Assembly (NCBI GenBank): GCA_023078555.1
Contig: CM041203.1
Coordinates: 4,238,538 to 4,302,537, forward strand
Source: Ulva prolifera
Lineage: Eukaryota > Chlorophyta > Ulvophyceae > Ulvales > Ulvaceae
Reading direction: 5' to 3'
DNA length: 64,000 nucleotides
Made by a program: the position numbers and the translations under genes. Under the pieces are notes generated by a model. That model made no database searches, was not told where the DNA came from, and saw only the letters and a program-made list of their open reading frames with translations. This document shows, piece by piece, positions 11,668 to 21,726 of the stretch (position 1 is its first letter; each line of letters starts with the position of its first letter).

Positions 11668-12013
11668 GCCTTTGTATGTATGCATGATTACATAGCCGTA
11701 TCCATTTGGACATTGACAACTCCGAAATCCGGGACCGAAAGAGGCATCCAATCAACATGCTGCCGCAAACTCTGACTTGCGCCACAGAATGCAACAACAC
11801 GAGCCAATTCACCGAGAGGGACGGGCGATTTGCAACACCCGACACCCCAGCATCACTACCAACACCATCAACACCGACAATAAGAACAACCGCTACATCA
11901 GACCACGAAACACCAGAGGCACTGTCATAAGGACCTGGCCGTGCGAGCAACTGCCGCACCAAAACCGCAACGGCGGAGACATGCCCATTTGTCCTTGTGA
12001 CACACTGCACCAC
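8420..12013 (-). CDS. LINE reverse transcriptase polyprotein with C-terminal nuclease-like domain
   Basis: The open frame is 1197 codons. The portion inside the element (below 11667) is the real product; the 5' part runs through flanking repeat sequence. Reverse-transcriptase blocks occur in order: GPGLSGWTYEHIRAAG; motif A LDWKNAFNMMSR with its Asp; motif B RGVRQGDPISPLLFALALQG; motif C AYHDDCTIAG, a YHDD box instead of the usual FADD/YADD. A cysteine/histidine cluster follows (CECG...HDLDHAMNC), then an Ala/Pro-rich linker. The C-terminal block has GDVSVVNPCAGSYC and ETRDVQKRTAY, which resembles the restriction-like endonuclease of some LINEs. Reverse transcriptase and nuclease together would drive target-primed insertion. 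The clade cannot be assigned without a search. Confidence 0.85.
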   Translation of the reverse strand: MVQCVTRTNGHVSAVAVLVRQLLARPGPYDSASGVSWSDVAVVLIVGVDGVGSDAGVSGVANRPSLSVNWLVLLHSVAQVRVCGSMLIGCLFRSRISELSMSKWIRLCNHAYIQRPQPAQPAQPHPHQPPRHFTEALAAAHNTAQPRPSPKVPDTVHPEFGDATAELLRDFNDASDASNIDGARLALGRVLDFPGKVLSLKGGDGTARRARTCITLFMDGEEPRLAEPTPSQKRRMNQNQDRRLAGSVHRSLSDGNVRKGAEKVEAPPIARYTLEVHAELRHLHPAEALPPDTQPAEPAPPLQIDEATLRALLDKLPKGSGPGLSGWTYEHIRAAGTASTAAFTEIHRFVNAALAGRLPHLPRLLDCRLLPQEKPQGGVRPIAIAETWQRLVSLCAMTLCSGLGASLAPLQVGVGVPGGAQNLGHAARAVLQAWDDVVLVQLDWKNAFNMMSRAAILEAVASHKPALLPFATMLYRFPANLYIEGAPPGTAAITSQRGVRQGDPISPLLFALALQGPLQAVQAQHQPPGREVTAALMAYHDDCTIAGQRVDAAAAFRALVSAAEPLGLEPQLHKCTAYSRDPQHAGSVAAALGITHATEGTVITGTPIGTPAFESAHAEATADKVCATIEKMMRLPLKAQDQFLLLTMSCQRRMLHYARAVPWAHISDHMRRTEASVLAAVNEIMRVPRDDTRAAAQAVLPARLGGLGVTSTPQEVADGAYLAAAAVSQKAFAGGPECMQPYRGPHGQQLQETWQALNVAQQLHPELPGPASGDTIAKVLPGMQQRITKLVALRRRAALLASHDVATLEGACNLARLRSCACRAATLWLSTLPLSQALRMTDIEFMLCIRYLLGMSPAPPNAVGSRCECGTLIQPHDLDHAMNCTHNAGTWTSRHNIVEKQWREIGSHACVASTRIPRTAPFVRARLAAAPRQIHAGPLGPTPPAPPQPASQVAGPSRGATLPAAPMPATPPPPPTARADEAQAPTPAPAADADAGHSAQMGRHAPDAARAAALAAAAAAPGGQDPAGPGEQAAAAQATALDQVFRAVAQEKLGDIMFMPPGDPLCIGDVSVVNPCAGSYCGRAAREDGGAAETRDVQKRTAYRLYDPDAYSFVPLSHETHGRLGRPAMNHLNRLAEVASRCGKVNRALFVTNALRRLSVALCKGNALVLRAGLQSLAGITGRAVVRARARPSAMTA
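11694..11737 (+). repeat. Repeat B copy (B7)
   Basis: It reads CCGTATCCATTTGGACATTG then ACAACTCCGA, matching the core found at 25013, 42973, 53640 and 58671. It adjoins the upstream end of the LINE, so the LINE inserted beside or into it. Confidence 0.5.
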
Positions 12014-12023
12014 GGCTGCTGCC

Positions 12024-13045
12024 GACCATATCCATGCCAGGCCAATGCGATAGGACTGTGGGGTCTCGGCGGAGGCCTCTCCGTTACCTAATCGCGTTGC
12101 ACCACACTACACCACCACAACCATACACCGCCTGCTCCGCACCCACAACTGCATCAGGTACGCCACGACTGGACTCACCGTGACATCTCCCCATGAAGTG
12201 TGTCTGGCTATGCACAGGTGGAGGAGTGGCCTCGCTCTGCAATGAATGACTGTTCGCTTGTCCGCCTGCAGAATGCAAAGCGCGCTCTTTCAGCTCATCT
12301 CCATGCAAACCGCCGGCCAAGAGGGGACCCCCCAGGGGCGGCCTCCAGTCCCGCCTCTTCTGGCTCCTCTGACCTCCAAGCCTTCCCACCCCGGCCCAGC
12401 GACGCCGGCGCCGCGCCGCCCCGGCTCTGCGCGCCCGGCCACCGCTCGCAGCACCAGCTGCCGACAGAGGGGCGCCTCAGCTGAGGGGGGGCATGCGCGC
12501 GCCGGCCCGTCCCGAGGCGATGCGGCGCCGCAGGCCGGGAATGTAGACACAGAGGCAGGTGCGCGCCCCGGGCCTGCCTTCTGTGCCAATCGCTCAGGTG
12601 CTGCTGAGGCGTGCCCTGCACGGCAGAGGCGCAGCACAGCACGGCAGAGGCGCAGCACAGCAGAGGCATGCACTGCAGAGGCATGCACTGCACGGCAGAG
12701 GCGCAGCACAGGCACAACGGTCCATTGACTTTGGATCTATTTGGGACGTGGTAGTGCCGGTCATGCGCACTAGCTGCTTGAGTGGTACAGTAACGGACAG
12801 TAGCGGACAGTGCGAGGGTGAGCTGTCATCGCGTCGCTGCCTCCTCTGGCATGCCTCTGCCAAGTATTCCGCAATCGCAAGCGCGCCAGGTGATTTTGGA
12901 CCAGGCGCATAAGCCAGCCGGTGCATTCATTTCAAAAGATCGTTCACTTACCGCGCGGGCTGGTTCGCGATGTCGAGGCTGGGACCCTTGAGGGGGTCCT
13001 TGAGGACACAGCCCCGTACTGCTGCAGTGTATCGCTCAGCCTAGC
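12024..13045 (+). other. Possible upstream exon(s) of the following gene, plus a short tandem repeat
   Basis: After GCACAG at 12218 a plus frame stays open to about 12483 (VEEWPRSAMNDCSLVRLQNA, then Pro/Ala/Ser-rich). It could be an exon of the gene starting at 13046, but no phase-consistent junction was established. From about 12604 to 12715 the DNA is an imperfect tandem array. Confidence 0.25.
12604..12715. repeat. Imperfect tandem repeat, GGCAGAGGCGCAGCACAGCA-type unit
   Basis: Runs of GGCAGAGGCGCAGCACAG and GGCATGCACTGCA alternate several times. The reading frames through it are repetitive Arg/Ala/Ser and are unlikely to be a real domain. Confidence 0.6.
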
Positions 13046-16000
13046 ATGAGCAGGATGTGCTGCGCACAGCACACGGAGGAGCTCTGCCCGTTTGCAGGGG
13101 CCCCGGACCGCAATGACACAACGAACGCAAGGACGCCCGGTGGCGCATGCGGCACGAGCACAAGCCGCGGCCGGCGCAAGAAGGGCGCGCGCCGGCGTAA
13201 GGGCGGCGCGACGGCGAAGGCGCGCAACCGGGGGCGGGACCGCAGCTGTGGCGACTTGGCCGCATGCATCGCAAAGACGCCCTGCCAGCTGCACGGCACC
13301 CGGCGCACTCTGTCGGAGGAACTTGCGGAGGCCGTCACGGCCACCGCTCGCCTGCGGAACAGCGCTGGTGGGGATGCTGGGGAGGTGATGGACGGGGAGC
13401 TTGTCTTTGCGCCTGACGCGGTGGTTGAACGACCTCATGAGGCGGGTCCGTGCGGCAGCGGGAGTGTGCCGTGCAGCGTGGGCGCTGCTGGTGGCGCAGG
13501 GGGTCTCGGTAGTGACAGCAGCGAGGGTCTGAGCGATGAGGCGCACGTTTTCCAGCATGTTGTGGGAGTCAGAGGACTCAGCCCGGCGATGGGTGATGCG
13601 TCGTCAGCGGCCGAGTCGAGGGGGAGCAGCCACGGTGGGCTGATGCACAGCGGTACGGATGTGCATGCCGCCCATGCGTGGCGTTGTGGCCTGCTGGAAG
13701 TGATTGCAGCCTCACACACGGCGGATGGAGAGGGTGGCTCTCAGGCGGGCGTGGGATGTGAGCTTGCACCGGGGGCAGCCAGGCAAGGGGGTGGCGGTGG
13801 TGGCGAGACTGGGGAGCAGGCTGGAGGTAGCAGCGCTGGTCGGAGTGTTTTGACCAAAGCGGACAACAGCACAGCGGAGATGCGCGTTCTAGCAGCTTTG
13901 GGGCACCCGTCTGACAGTGTGCTGGCGGTGGGGGAGCCCGCCGCTGCCGACGAGAGAGCAGGCGGGGGCTATGGTGGCGTGGGGGCGCCACTGAGCAGCG
14001 ATGCGGCTTTGGAAGCAGCAGCAGCACCGGGGGCGGCGAAAGTGAGTGCAGCGGACTGTGAAACCGTGCGAAATGGCTTGCGCGAGGGTGACAGGTGTGA
14101 GCAGGACGGCCGTGAGGGGCCTAGTGGCACTGTTGGTGGAGGCGGATTCAATGCGGCAGCTGCGGGCGTGACCGATCCTGAAGCGCTGTCTGGCCCAAGC
14201 GCCAGAAGAACACAAAGCGTGGGAGTGGCGGGTGGGGTGTGTCAGGGTGCTGTAGCTGTAGAGACCTCCGAGGCAACGCCAGCAGCCGAAACAGCGGCTT
14301 CCATGAGTGACGTAGGTGAGGAGAAGCAGGGCGATCTGCAGAGTGCCTGCAGGGGCTGCCCTGCTGAAGCAACAGGTACCAAGGGTGAGGCCGAGAGTCA
14401 TGGCGGCATGGGGGAAAGGGCTGCTGGGCCTCTGCAGACGAGCAGTGACAGCAGCGCGGCCAGCTGTGGCCCACGTGAGGTGGATGCTGAGGGGGATCTG
14501 CAGGGCGGTAGCGCGGACGCCGCTCACAGCCATGAATGCGCCACGGCCATGCATGCTCCAGACATGGAAGGTGTGACCACAGCAGAGGTTGTAGGCAGTG
14601 CTGGTGGTGTGGAGGGTGGCGGTGGAGCAGGCTACAGCGCAGCGCAGCACAGCGCAGCACAGGAGGATGAGCGTGCTGGGGTGATGGGCGTACGACAAGC
14701 GCATACCATGGACGTGCCGGAGGCCGGGCGGGAGCGGACGTTTGTATTTGGGTGCGGCACTACTGGACTGGCGCCAAGCAGTGAAGGCACGGCGGACGCG
14801 AGGCCGGAGATGTTGCCGGATGGAGTGATAGGTGCGTGCTCCAACACACGGTTGGGTTTTGTTGTTCTCCTTCTTTGCTCTCGATATGGCTGCAGCAGCC
14901 AATGTGTGTTGTATGAAGCACCGCGATCGAACGCCTATGCGTGCGTCTCTGGCAGCATGAAGCCAGGGGAGTCGCTCTACCCTGTCGGCTTTGAGTCCCA
15001 TGCATGATCACCGTCGTTGCTGTCAGGGAAGCTGCGGGGGCGGACCCGCGGTGTGAGATGCTTTCAGCCATGTCAACGCGCCACTGCCTGGCCCAGGACA
15101 GGAGGGGGGGAATGGCCACTAAAGATCTAGATCCCATATTCCCAAGTTCTGGCACACGCAGCAGTCCCTGCACATACGCGCGCAGACCGTGGACTACGCA
15201 CGTGCCAGCCCGGTGGTCTTACATGTGGGTGTGGTGCAGGCCCGGGCTGTCTAAACGCCAATCCAAGCACAGCCGGTACGCGCTCCGCGCGCAGCCGCTC
15301 GCCGCTACGCGCGCGAGCGGCGGCCATCCGGGCTGCTAAGGCCCAAGGCCGTGCTGTGGCTGCACGGGGCATCAGCGCCCCAGCACACAGCAGGAGCCGC
15401 GCCCGTTCTGCCACTCGTAGCTCAGCTGTGCCACCCCACATCACTCCAGCCGATGGCGCAAGCTGTCGACAGTACGGCAACGGTGAAGACTCGAGTGTCA
15501 CCGGGGGGATGCAGCCGTCACCGAGGGCCTCAGCGGCGCTGGTGCCGCTGGCGCTACGCGAGACTCCGGTGTGGGAGACTCCGGCGGTCATCGTCGGCCC
15601 CTTCGGAACGAGCCAGGGTTTTACCGCGCTGCCTGCAGCCGTGCCGCCTGCGCTGCCGGCCGCCGGCAGCCTGCCGCAGCGGCTGCTCTCCGCCACCTCC
15701 AGCCTCCGCGGCAGCCTCCGCCAGAGCGGCAGTATACGGTTGAGTGTGCAGGGGCCCGTGCCGTGGGGTGTGGATCGGGCGGAGAGCCTCGAAGGGAAGC
15801 GCAGGCCCGCGATGCCTGGCGCACTGGAAGCACCGAGGAGCCGCGGCGACACCGGCGGGCAGGCGCGGCGGTGTAGCATGACGATCCCGAGCCCCGGGAG
15901 CGTTGGCCGCGGGTCGTTCGAGAGGGCGCGTGCTGAGCCAGTGCAAGCCGGGCCGGTGCAGTTCAGCAGCGGCGCGATGTGGAGAGGTGCCGTGGCATGT

Positions 16001-16387
16001 ACGGTGCCGGCGCAGTTGGATGCAGGTCCGGGTGCAGAGAGGGAAGCAGGTGCGGGTGGCGACTTGATGCTGCGTAGCGGCAGCAATCGGCGGGCATCAT
16101 GGCGAGCTGCTGGGGATGGCGGCACGGCAGCGGCCGCAGCCACGGCGGCGGCGACTCCGAATGGGCCGATCAGTGCAGATGCAACAGCTCGTGGAGGGTC
16201 AGACGCGCTTGCGCGCGAGAGTGATCCAACGGCCGCGGCCGGGCCAGAAGGCGCTGCGGCGGGGGACGCGTATCAGCTGCAGGGTGGGGATTGGGGGCCG
16301 CGGGTGCGGGTGCTGGCCAGGAGGCGGCCGGGCAGCCCGGCGCGGGCGCCGCAGGTGCAGTTCGGCAAGCCAACAGTTTTCGCATGA
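13046..16387 (+). CDS. Large low-complexity protein of unknown function (977 aa model)
   Basis: Two exons join in phase: 13046-14831 (donor ATAG|GTGCGT) and 15240-16387 (acceptor GTGGTGCAG), giving 977 codons and a stop. The ATG at 13046 (MSRMCCAQHTEE) is the first in this open frame, although an upstream exon is possible. The N-terminus has a strongly basic patch (GRRKKGARRRKGG) that could bind nucleic acid or act as a nuclear signal. The centre is Gly/Ala/Ser/Glu-rich and probably disordered. The second exon starts with Arg/Ser/Ala-rich sequence and holds SLRQSGSIRLSVQGPVPWGV. No catalytic motif, transmembrane segment or known domain was recognised. Its reality rests on a 595-codon open exon plus a clean in-phase intron; in DNA this GC-rich, open frames are common by chance. 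Confidence 0.5.
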
Positions 16388-17175
16388 TCAGGTGAAAGGC
16401 GGGGGGTAATCGGGCTGCCCATCGAGGAGGTCCCTGGCGCCTGGTGTGTTTGCCAGAGGGGAACCTGAGGTGTAGCAGAAATTTTAATACATGCATGGCA
16501 CCGTGGGCTGGCACTTTCACGAGTGCATGTGTAAGGTGCCCAGCACATACTTGCCAGCACAAGCTTCACACATGCATGCCAGCACAAGCTTCACACAGCG
16601 GTCTGCAGATGTTCGTTCGCAGCGGAGTGCCTACAATGTTGGCACTGCGAGTCGTACCCGGTGACACCGAAACACGTCTGCAGCCAGATGAACTTGTCTC
16701 GAACAGCCCACCGACCCATCTGGAACGTCTCTAATGCTTTATATTCTAGCTTGTTTGCCAAGACTGGCGACATCTCTGCCAAGGGGGTGCAGGGAAGCCC
16801 CATGGTCTGCGAATGCCCCCACGTGTGAGGGCAGCTCATTCCCTGACTGCTACTCCATCGCTCCAAAACTCATTCCAAATACCGCCGCGGCCGCTCATGC
16901 CAGACACGGGTCAGAAACAGAATGCTGGCGTAAATGTTCTGCTGAGAGGCACCGCCGCCCCAGGAACTCGACACTATAAGGCTACCCATTTGCTTCTCTG
17001 AGAGCTGTACACCACGTGCACTGAAAACTCCAAACTCGTGAACATCTCAAGCACCCACAAACCTGCACTGCCGTGCTTTCACCACAGCGGCGCTCCACAT
17101 TCACTCATCGACTCTCCACCTACCCCGATTCAGCACACTCACCCAGCGCGTACACCAGTGCTGTCCGTACAGAGC
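16388..17175. other. Intergenic region without a supported gene
   Basis: It contains CATGCATGCCAGCACAAGCT-type short direct repeats near 16545-16600 and nothing coding that I can support. It lies between convergent genes, so 3' ends of both probably fall here. Confidence 0.3.
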
Positions 17176-18876
17176 CTACTGGCACAGGCTCCCACTCCGG
17201 CCGTCAAACTGCACCACGCGCGCCCCCGCCGCCGGCAACGCCTCCCGCACCCGCACCATCACCTCGTCCTTCCCAACGCATGCACCCTTCCTCAAAAACT
17301 GGATGCCGACCACCCCGACCCCCTCCAGCCCGCCGAACACCGTCCCCTCATCCACCGCACCCCCCGCCTCCGGCCCCGCGCAAAAGCCGTCACACACCAC
17401 CACCTCCCTCAGGGAGGCCACCGCGCTTAGCGCGCGCAGCACGCCCCGCGTCCCCTCGCCCCCCAGCGCCAGCCCCGGCACCGCCACTGCCTCCAGTGCC
17501 AGCTGCGCGAGCAGCCGCCCCAGCTCCTCCGCGCAGCCGGCCCCGACCTGCGCCGGCCCGACCCCCAGCCTCCGGACCCCCTCCCCGCCGCGGCCCCGCA
17601 CCTCCACAGCCGCCCGCACCACCGCCACCACACCCCGCCGCGTGCCGCGGTTGCCGCCGAATCGCAGCTCCTCCAGCGCGCCTAGCGCCGGCAACACGGC
17701 CGCGACCCCCTCCAGCCCCGCGTCCTCCAAATCATTCCCCTCCAAATCCAGCACACGCAGCCGCGGCAGCCGCGGCAGCACGCCCTCCAGGTCCGCAAAC
17801 ATCGACGCCGTGATCCCGCCGCGGCAGAGCCGCAGCGCGGACAGCGCGCACAGCGCGCCGCCGCAGCACACGTCCGCGACCAGATCCACCATGAAGCGCT
17901 GCTCCGACAGCTCGAGGCACTGCAGCGCCGCAAGGTGGCGCGCGCCCCGCCGTGACCACCGCCACCGCAGGCTCGTGCGGCTGCCGGTGTGCCAGAGGCC
18001 CGCGAACCGCAGCGCACGCAGCTCGTCCATCGCCGCGACCGCGTCCGCCCACGCCTCCGCACTCCGCTCGCCAAACCTGTTATCCGCCAGGTCCAGAGAC
18101 GACAGCGCTCCCAGCGCGGACAAGCCTCCGATCGCCTCCACGTATGGCGCACCCACGTCCGGCTCCTTCGACACCGCGAAGCAGTGCACCAGCTCGAGCC
18201 GCAGCAACGTGGTCACGGATGACACGGATCGCACAAAGGCCGCGGCCGCGGCAGACTCCATGGCCTGAGCCCGGGACGCGCGCACCGCAAGCGCCGTCAG
18301 CGACGGCAGCCCCCCGGCCACATCCGCAAACCCTGCTTCCATCAATGCGCCGACACTCACAACCCCAAGCGAGAGGCTCACCAGACCCGAGCACCCCACC
18401 AGCGCGGCCCCCCACGGCCCCCCGCCGCCGTCCAGCAGGCTGACGTCAAGCCGCGTCACGTGGGGCAGCGGCCCGTACGCGCCCGCAAGCCCCAGTTCCA
18501 CCGCCTCGTCCGGTTCCGAGTCGCCAGTGCCCCCAGGCGCTGGCGCAGGGCCCCCAGCAAGCGCCGCCGCAGCAGACAGCGCCAGCACCCCGGCCGACGG
18601 CGGCTGCTTGGCCCGGGCGTCCGCGGCGCCAGCTGCGCGCGGTTCGGGCCGCCCGATCGGCCGCGGCAGCGGCGGCAGCGTGAGGGCGCCTTCGGCCGCG
18701 GCGGCGGGGTGTTGCGTGCAGAGGATGTAGCGGTGGAAGGAGGGCGGGAGGCAGAGCAGGAGGTGGGCGAGGCATCGACGCGCGATGAGCGCGGCACGGG
18801 ACGGCGCCGCGCGCGCCGCGCCGCGCCCGACACGCTCCAGGACCCTCACGGCGTGCTGGCCTTGCACGGCGCGCAT
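17176..18876 (-). CDS. Leucine-rich repeat protein (RNI-like superfamily)
   Basis: One long exon of about 566 residues from the ATG at 18876. The N-terminal 60 residues are Arg/Ala-rich with a hydrophobic helix (CLAHLLLCLPPSFHRYIL), followed by an Ala/Pro linker. From about residue 140 LRR-like segments appear: VTRLDVSLLDGG, LVSLSLGVVSVG, LSSLDLADNRFGE, LQCLELSEQRF, LRVLDLEGNDLEDAGLEG and LEELRFGGNRG. The spacing and L..L.L..N pattern match RNI/cysteine-containing LRRs such as those in F-box proteins, but no F-box was identified. An upstream exon ending near 19085 (VAELLGVEAEVERLVGHLAT, acceptor TGCATGCAG near 19240) probably belongs to the same gene, so the true start may be further right. 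The partner and function are unknown. Confidence 0.65.
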   Translation of the reverse strand: MRAVQGQHAVRVLERVGRGAARAAPSRAALIARRCLAHLLLCLPPSFHRYILCTQHPAAAAEGALTLPPLPRPIGRPEPRAAGAADARAKQPPSAGVLALSAAAALAGGPAPAPGGTGDSEPDEAVELGLAGAYGPLPHVTRLDVSLLDGGGGPWGAALVGCSGLVSLSLGVVSVGALMEAGFADVAGGLPSLTALAVRASRAQAMESAAAAAFVRSVSSVTTLLRLELVHCFAVSKEPDVGAPYVEAIGGLSALGALSSLDLADNRFGERSAEAWADAVAAMDELRALRFAGLWHTGSRTSLRWRWSRRGARHLAALQCLELSEQRFMVDLVADVCCGGALCALSALRLCRGGITASMFADLEGVLPRLPRLRVLDLEGNDLEDAGLEGVAAVLPALGALEELRFGGNRGTRRGVVAVVRAAVEVRGRGGEGVRRLGVGPAQVGAGCAEELGRLLAQLALEAVAVPGLALGGEGTRGVLRALSAVASLREVVVCDGFCAGPEAGGAVDEGTVFGGLEGVGVVGIQFLRKGACVGKDEVMVRVREALPAAGARVVQFDGRSGSLCQ

Positions 18877-19079
18877 GATCTGCACAGCACAGCAGCGGCT
18901 GGAGCATCTGAGCAGCGCTCACAGCTGCAGGTAGGGGGGCAGCAAGCTTCAGCAATTGATTGATCAAAGCCACCTGGAAGCAGACAGCGCCGATCGCTCG
19001 AGCACGGCCACACAGCCACACAGCTCAGGAACGCATGCGTGTCGGTCAGAAGCAGCAGAGCACGGCTCGTGTCTGCAGA

Positions 19080-19240
19080 GGCACACTCGCAGTGCATCCC
19101 GGCGCTCCTGCTCGGTCGGGGGGCTCGCGATGGCGCCGCGCTGCTGTGCCAGCGCCCGCGGCTCAAGGTACGTCGCGAGGTGGCCAACCAGGCGCTCCAC
19201 TTCCGCCTCCACTCCCAGCAGCTCGGCCACCTGCATGCAT
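19080..19240 (-). CDS. Probable 5' exon of the adjacent LRR gene
   Basis: After TGCATGCAG the minus frame reads VAELLGVEAEVERLVGHLAT, YLEPRALAQQRGAIASPP and TEQERRDALR, then reaches GTGTGC, a plausible donor. The composition is helical and protein-like. The junction to the main exon was not fixed, so it could instead be a separate small gene. Confidence 0.35.
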
Positions 19241-19244
19241 GCAC

Positions 19245-20200
19245 TGTGTATTGCAGCGCAATGCACTATCCTATATGTAGGGTGACAGTGTTGGACCCCA
19301 TGAACCGGAGTTGGCAACCGGATTGAGGCAGCGCAGCGGCATGCCACATACTCACAGGGCAAGCGTATACATATTCATGGTGGGTATGCGCAGGTTCGTA
19401 GCCACGTCCACGTCTCGGGTGCTTCGAAAAGGCCCTGAATGGCTGAGGCTGGTCGAGGGATGCGAGCAACAATAGTGTTATGCAGGATCACTCGGCTGCT
19501 CGACGGTGCGGTTCTGCGCGAGCCGTGGCGATAAGCCACTGACGCACCCATCCCCACAAGGACAGATGATCCCAAAATTTTGAGCCCTCTGCTACATTGT
19601 GGTCACAAGTGAGGGCCAATCATGTCTAGCTGCATGTCCCACAGCTGACTGCGGCAAAGCGCATCCGCCGAAGCTGATACTCGCGGCAGATCCAGCGGAG
19701 CCGTCCATCTGGCCCGCTTATAATACTGTACACTGCCGACGCGCAGCCACCCTACAGGCACCCTGATGACCACAACCATAATCTATCACAGCCTTGCCCA
19801 ACACAACAAAACACTACCGGTACATAGTTCAGATTGGTTTGGACACCGCTGACTCGAGGCACAAAACTGCATTAATAGAGACAACTCACAGCATCTGGTG
19901 CCCTTCACTGTGAGGAGCATCGCCTGTTGTGAATGCATGCCACCGTGCCTCGGCAGTAGCCGACGTGAACCCCCAGCACACCGGGACGCCACTGCTTCAA
20001 CGCACACCGACACAGGACATGCCTCCATGACACCAGGATACAGAGGATCCTGACGATGTGCGCGGAGTCAGCCCGCAGGATTATCCAGCTTGAAGCAACA
20101 AGCACGCACGCGGAGATGCCACCAGCTAAGCATCTGCAGGTGGATGCCACCCATGTTGCATCACAAAATCACATACAAACGCAAGTACAATGTGCTGCAT
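19245..20200. other. Intergenic region without a supported gene
   Basis: No reading frame of convincing composition, no known repeat family and no clear motif were seen here. Confidence 0.3.
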
Positions 20201-20329
20201 ATGGATGAGGGGGGTGTGTTGTGCCTGTGCCAGGATCATGGAGATGGGACATGGGGCCAAGAGGCGGTTGCCGGAGGTGGCATGGAGGAGCCTTTTGTGC
20301 AGCGCTGTTCCTACCCTGCTGCATGCAGT

Positions 20330-20837
20330 GCAGTCGTCCGTGGTGTCAAGTTGGGACGGAAGAGACTCTTGTGCTGTATTCGCCTGCACCCGTTGGCTCT
20401 GATACGGCAAAAATCCACGGTGACAAGTCGTCGATGAGGAGCCATTCCATGATTTGGTGGTGGCTGAGCTCCAGGTGGTGGCTGAGCTCCAGGTTCAATG
20501 GCGTCCAGTCGACTGGTGGAGTGCGGAGGATGGGGAGGGTTTATACGGTGCCTTGCTGGATTCCATGGATGACTTCTACAAAGGCCATGGGTCTGTGGTT
20601 GTCTGGCCAGGGGGAGCGGGGGTCCCAGGTAGTGTTGCTGTCAAGCCAGCCAGATGGTTAAGAGCGTCCGGCGTTGATTGGGTTGGAGAGGTGGATGAGA
20701 AGGAAACATATGGAACTAGCAGCAGAATGTTGGACAGGTACAATCTTATCTTCTCGAGGCCATCCATACAGATACCAGATACAATGACCTTCACAAGACG
20801 CCTTCCAACATCCAGCCACGCCCTCTACAACAAATGA
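20330..20837 (+). CDS. Hypothetical protein, C-terminal part; frame changes near 20425
   Basis: From about 20426 to the stop at 20837 one plus frame has natural-looking composition: EEPFHDLVVAELQ, an exact repeat VVAELQ from an 18-bp DNA duplication, GLYGALLDSMDDFYKGHGSV, RWLRASGVDWVGEVDEKE and TRRLPTSSHALYNK. Just upstream a second frame reads EETLVLYSPAPVGSDTAKIH, which also looks coding. The two are out of register across about 20420-20430. An intron is likely but no convincing donor/acceptor pair was found, so a frameshift or two separate exons are also possible. No family was recognised. Confidence 0.35.
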
Positions 20838-21191
20838 TCACCCACATACGCATTGTAGCTATAGTTCATCTCCGATCTTTTTTACAACCAAATCTTGAGG
20901 TAGCAGCTTAGCAATGGCGGTACCACTGCACACCACCTGATGGAGCAACGAGCTCCAGCGCGCACGCCTGTAAGGAGCCTCTCAATCCATCGTCGCATCG
21001 ATACACGTGATGCATATGGTGTCTTGCGTGACTAACATACTGACACGAGACATTGGGGACAAATCATGTACGACTGGCGCAGCTAAAACCCCGTCACGGG
21101 GCAAACGACGCTTGGACGTGAACCGCGCACCAGCACAGTTTCTGGAGACCTGAAACGTATCACTCTGGCGAGATATCGCAATACGGGTCAT

Positions 21192-21726
21192 TCACGTCTG
21201 ACTCGCGCTCCTGAGATCGCTAACACGCAGCTTCAGTATCGCTTGCAGTACACGCTGAAAAACACAGAGTGGGAAAGGTGCTACTGAAAACACTGGCATC
21301 ATCATTTCATGTTACTTTGATACAAATACACGGGCTAATCATTCCGATGAGACCGCGCGCGACGGTGGGTGCAAGCACATGGCATCCAGCCAGCATGGCT
21401 TTACCGGAGCTTACTTTGGTCCCCAAAGCACAGGGCAACGTAGCATAGAAACTCACCCGAAGAGCTTGAATAACTGTGTCGTAATTATGTTTGCTGCGGT
21501 CCAGCGAGGCGTCGCTGCATTGGTGCCAGGCATCAACCTCTGCAACGCTGAGCGCAACATCTGCCTCGTTATCGTCATCCACGTCCTTCAGATTATCTAT
21601 GACGTGTGACCCTTTCACAAAGGCTTCAGAGATGGGGATCTCTTCCGTCTGATTCCTGCGCTTGACAATAAAGAAGACGCGATCCTCTGAAGATCTCCAG
21701 TGGAGCTTGACGCTTTCAGCATCCTC
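21192..21726 (-). CDS. Small acidic protein, weakly SKP1/BTB-like, C-terminal exons
   Basis: Exon 21726-21457 (acceptor ATGCAG, donor CGG|GTGAGT) and exon 21254-21192 (acceptor TTTTTCAG) join in phase and end at a stop, giving 110 residues. The sequence has SVKLHWRSSEDRVFFIVKRR, then EEIPISEAFVKGSHVIDNLK and an acidic DVDDDNEADVALSVAEV. The order of a beta-strand-rich start, an 'I..S..VK' helix and an acidic loop resembles the SKP1/BTB fold, which links substrates to cullin ubiquitin ligases. The match is by eye only. The initiator must lie in an upstream exon, perhaps near 21760-21950. Confidence 0.4.

Noticed and set aside
13889..15001. 370-codon minus frame opposite the 977-residue gene
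   Set aside because: It is the complement of the longer plus-strand frame, with no recognisable motif and a composition rich in Cys, His and Arg typical of antisense reading.
17073..18268. Long proline- and serine-rich plus frames opposite the second LRR gene
   Set aside because: They mirror the Ala/Gly/Leu codons of the LRR frame on the other strand, and the LRR periodicity makes the minus strand the coding one.
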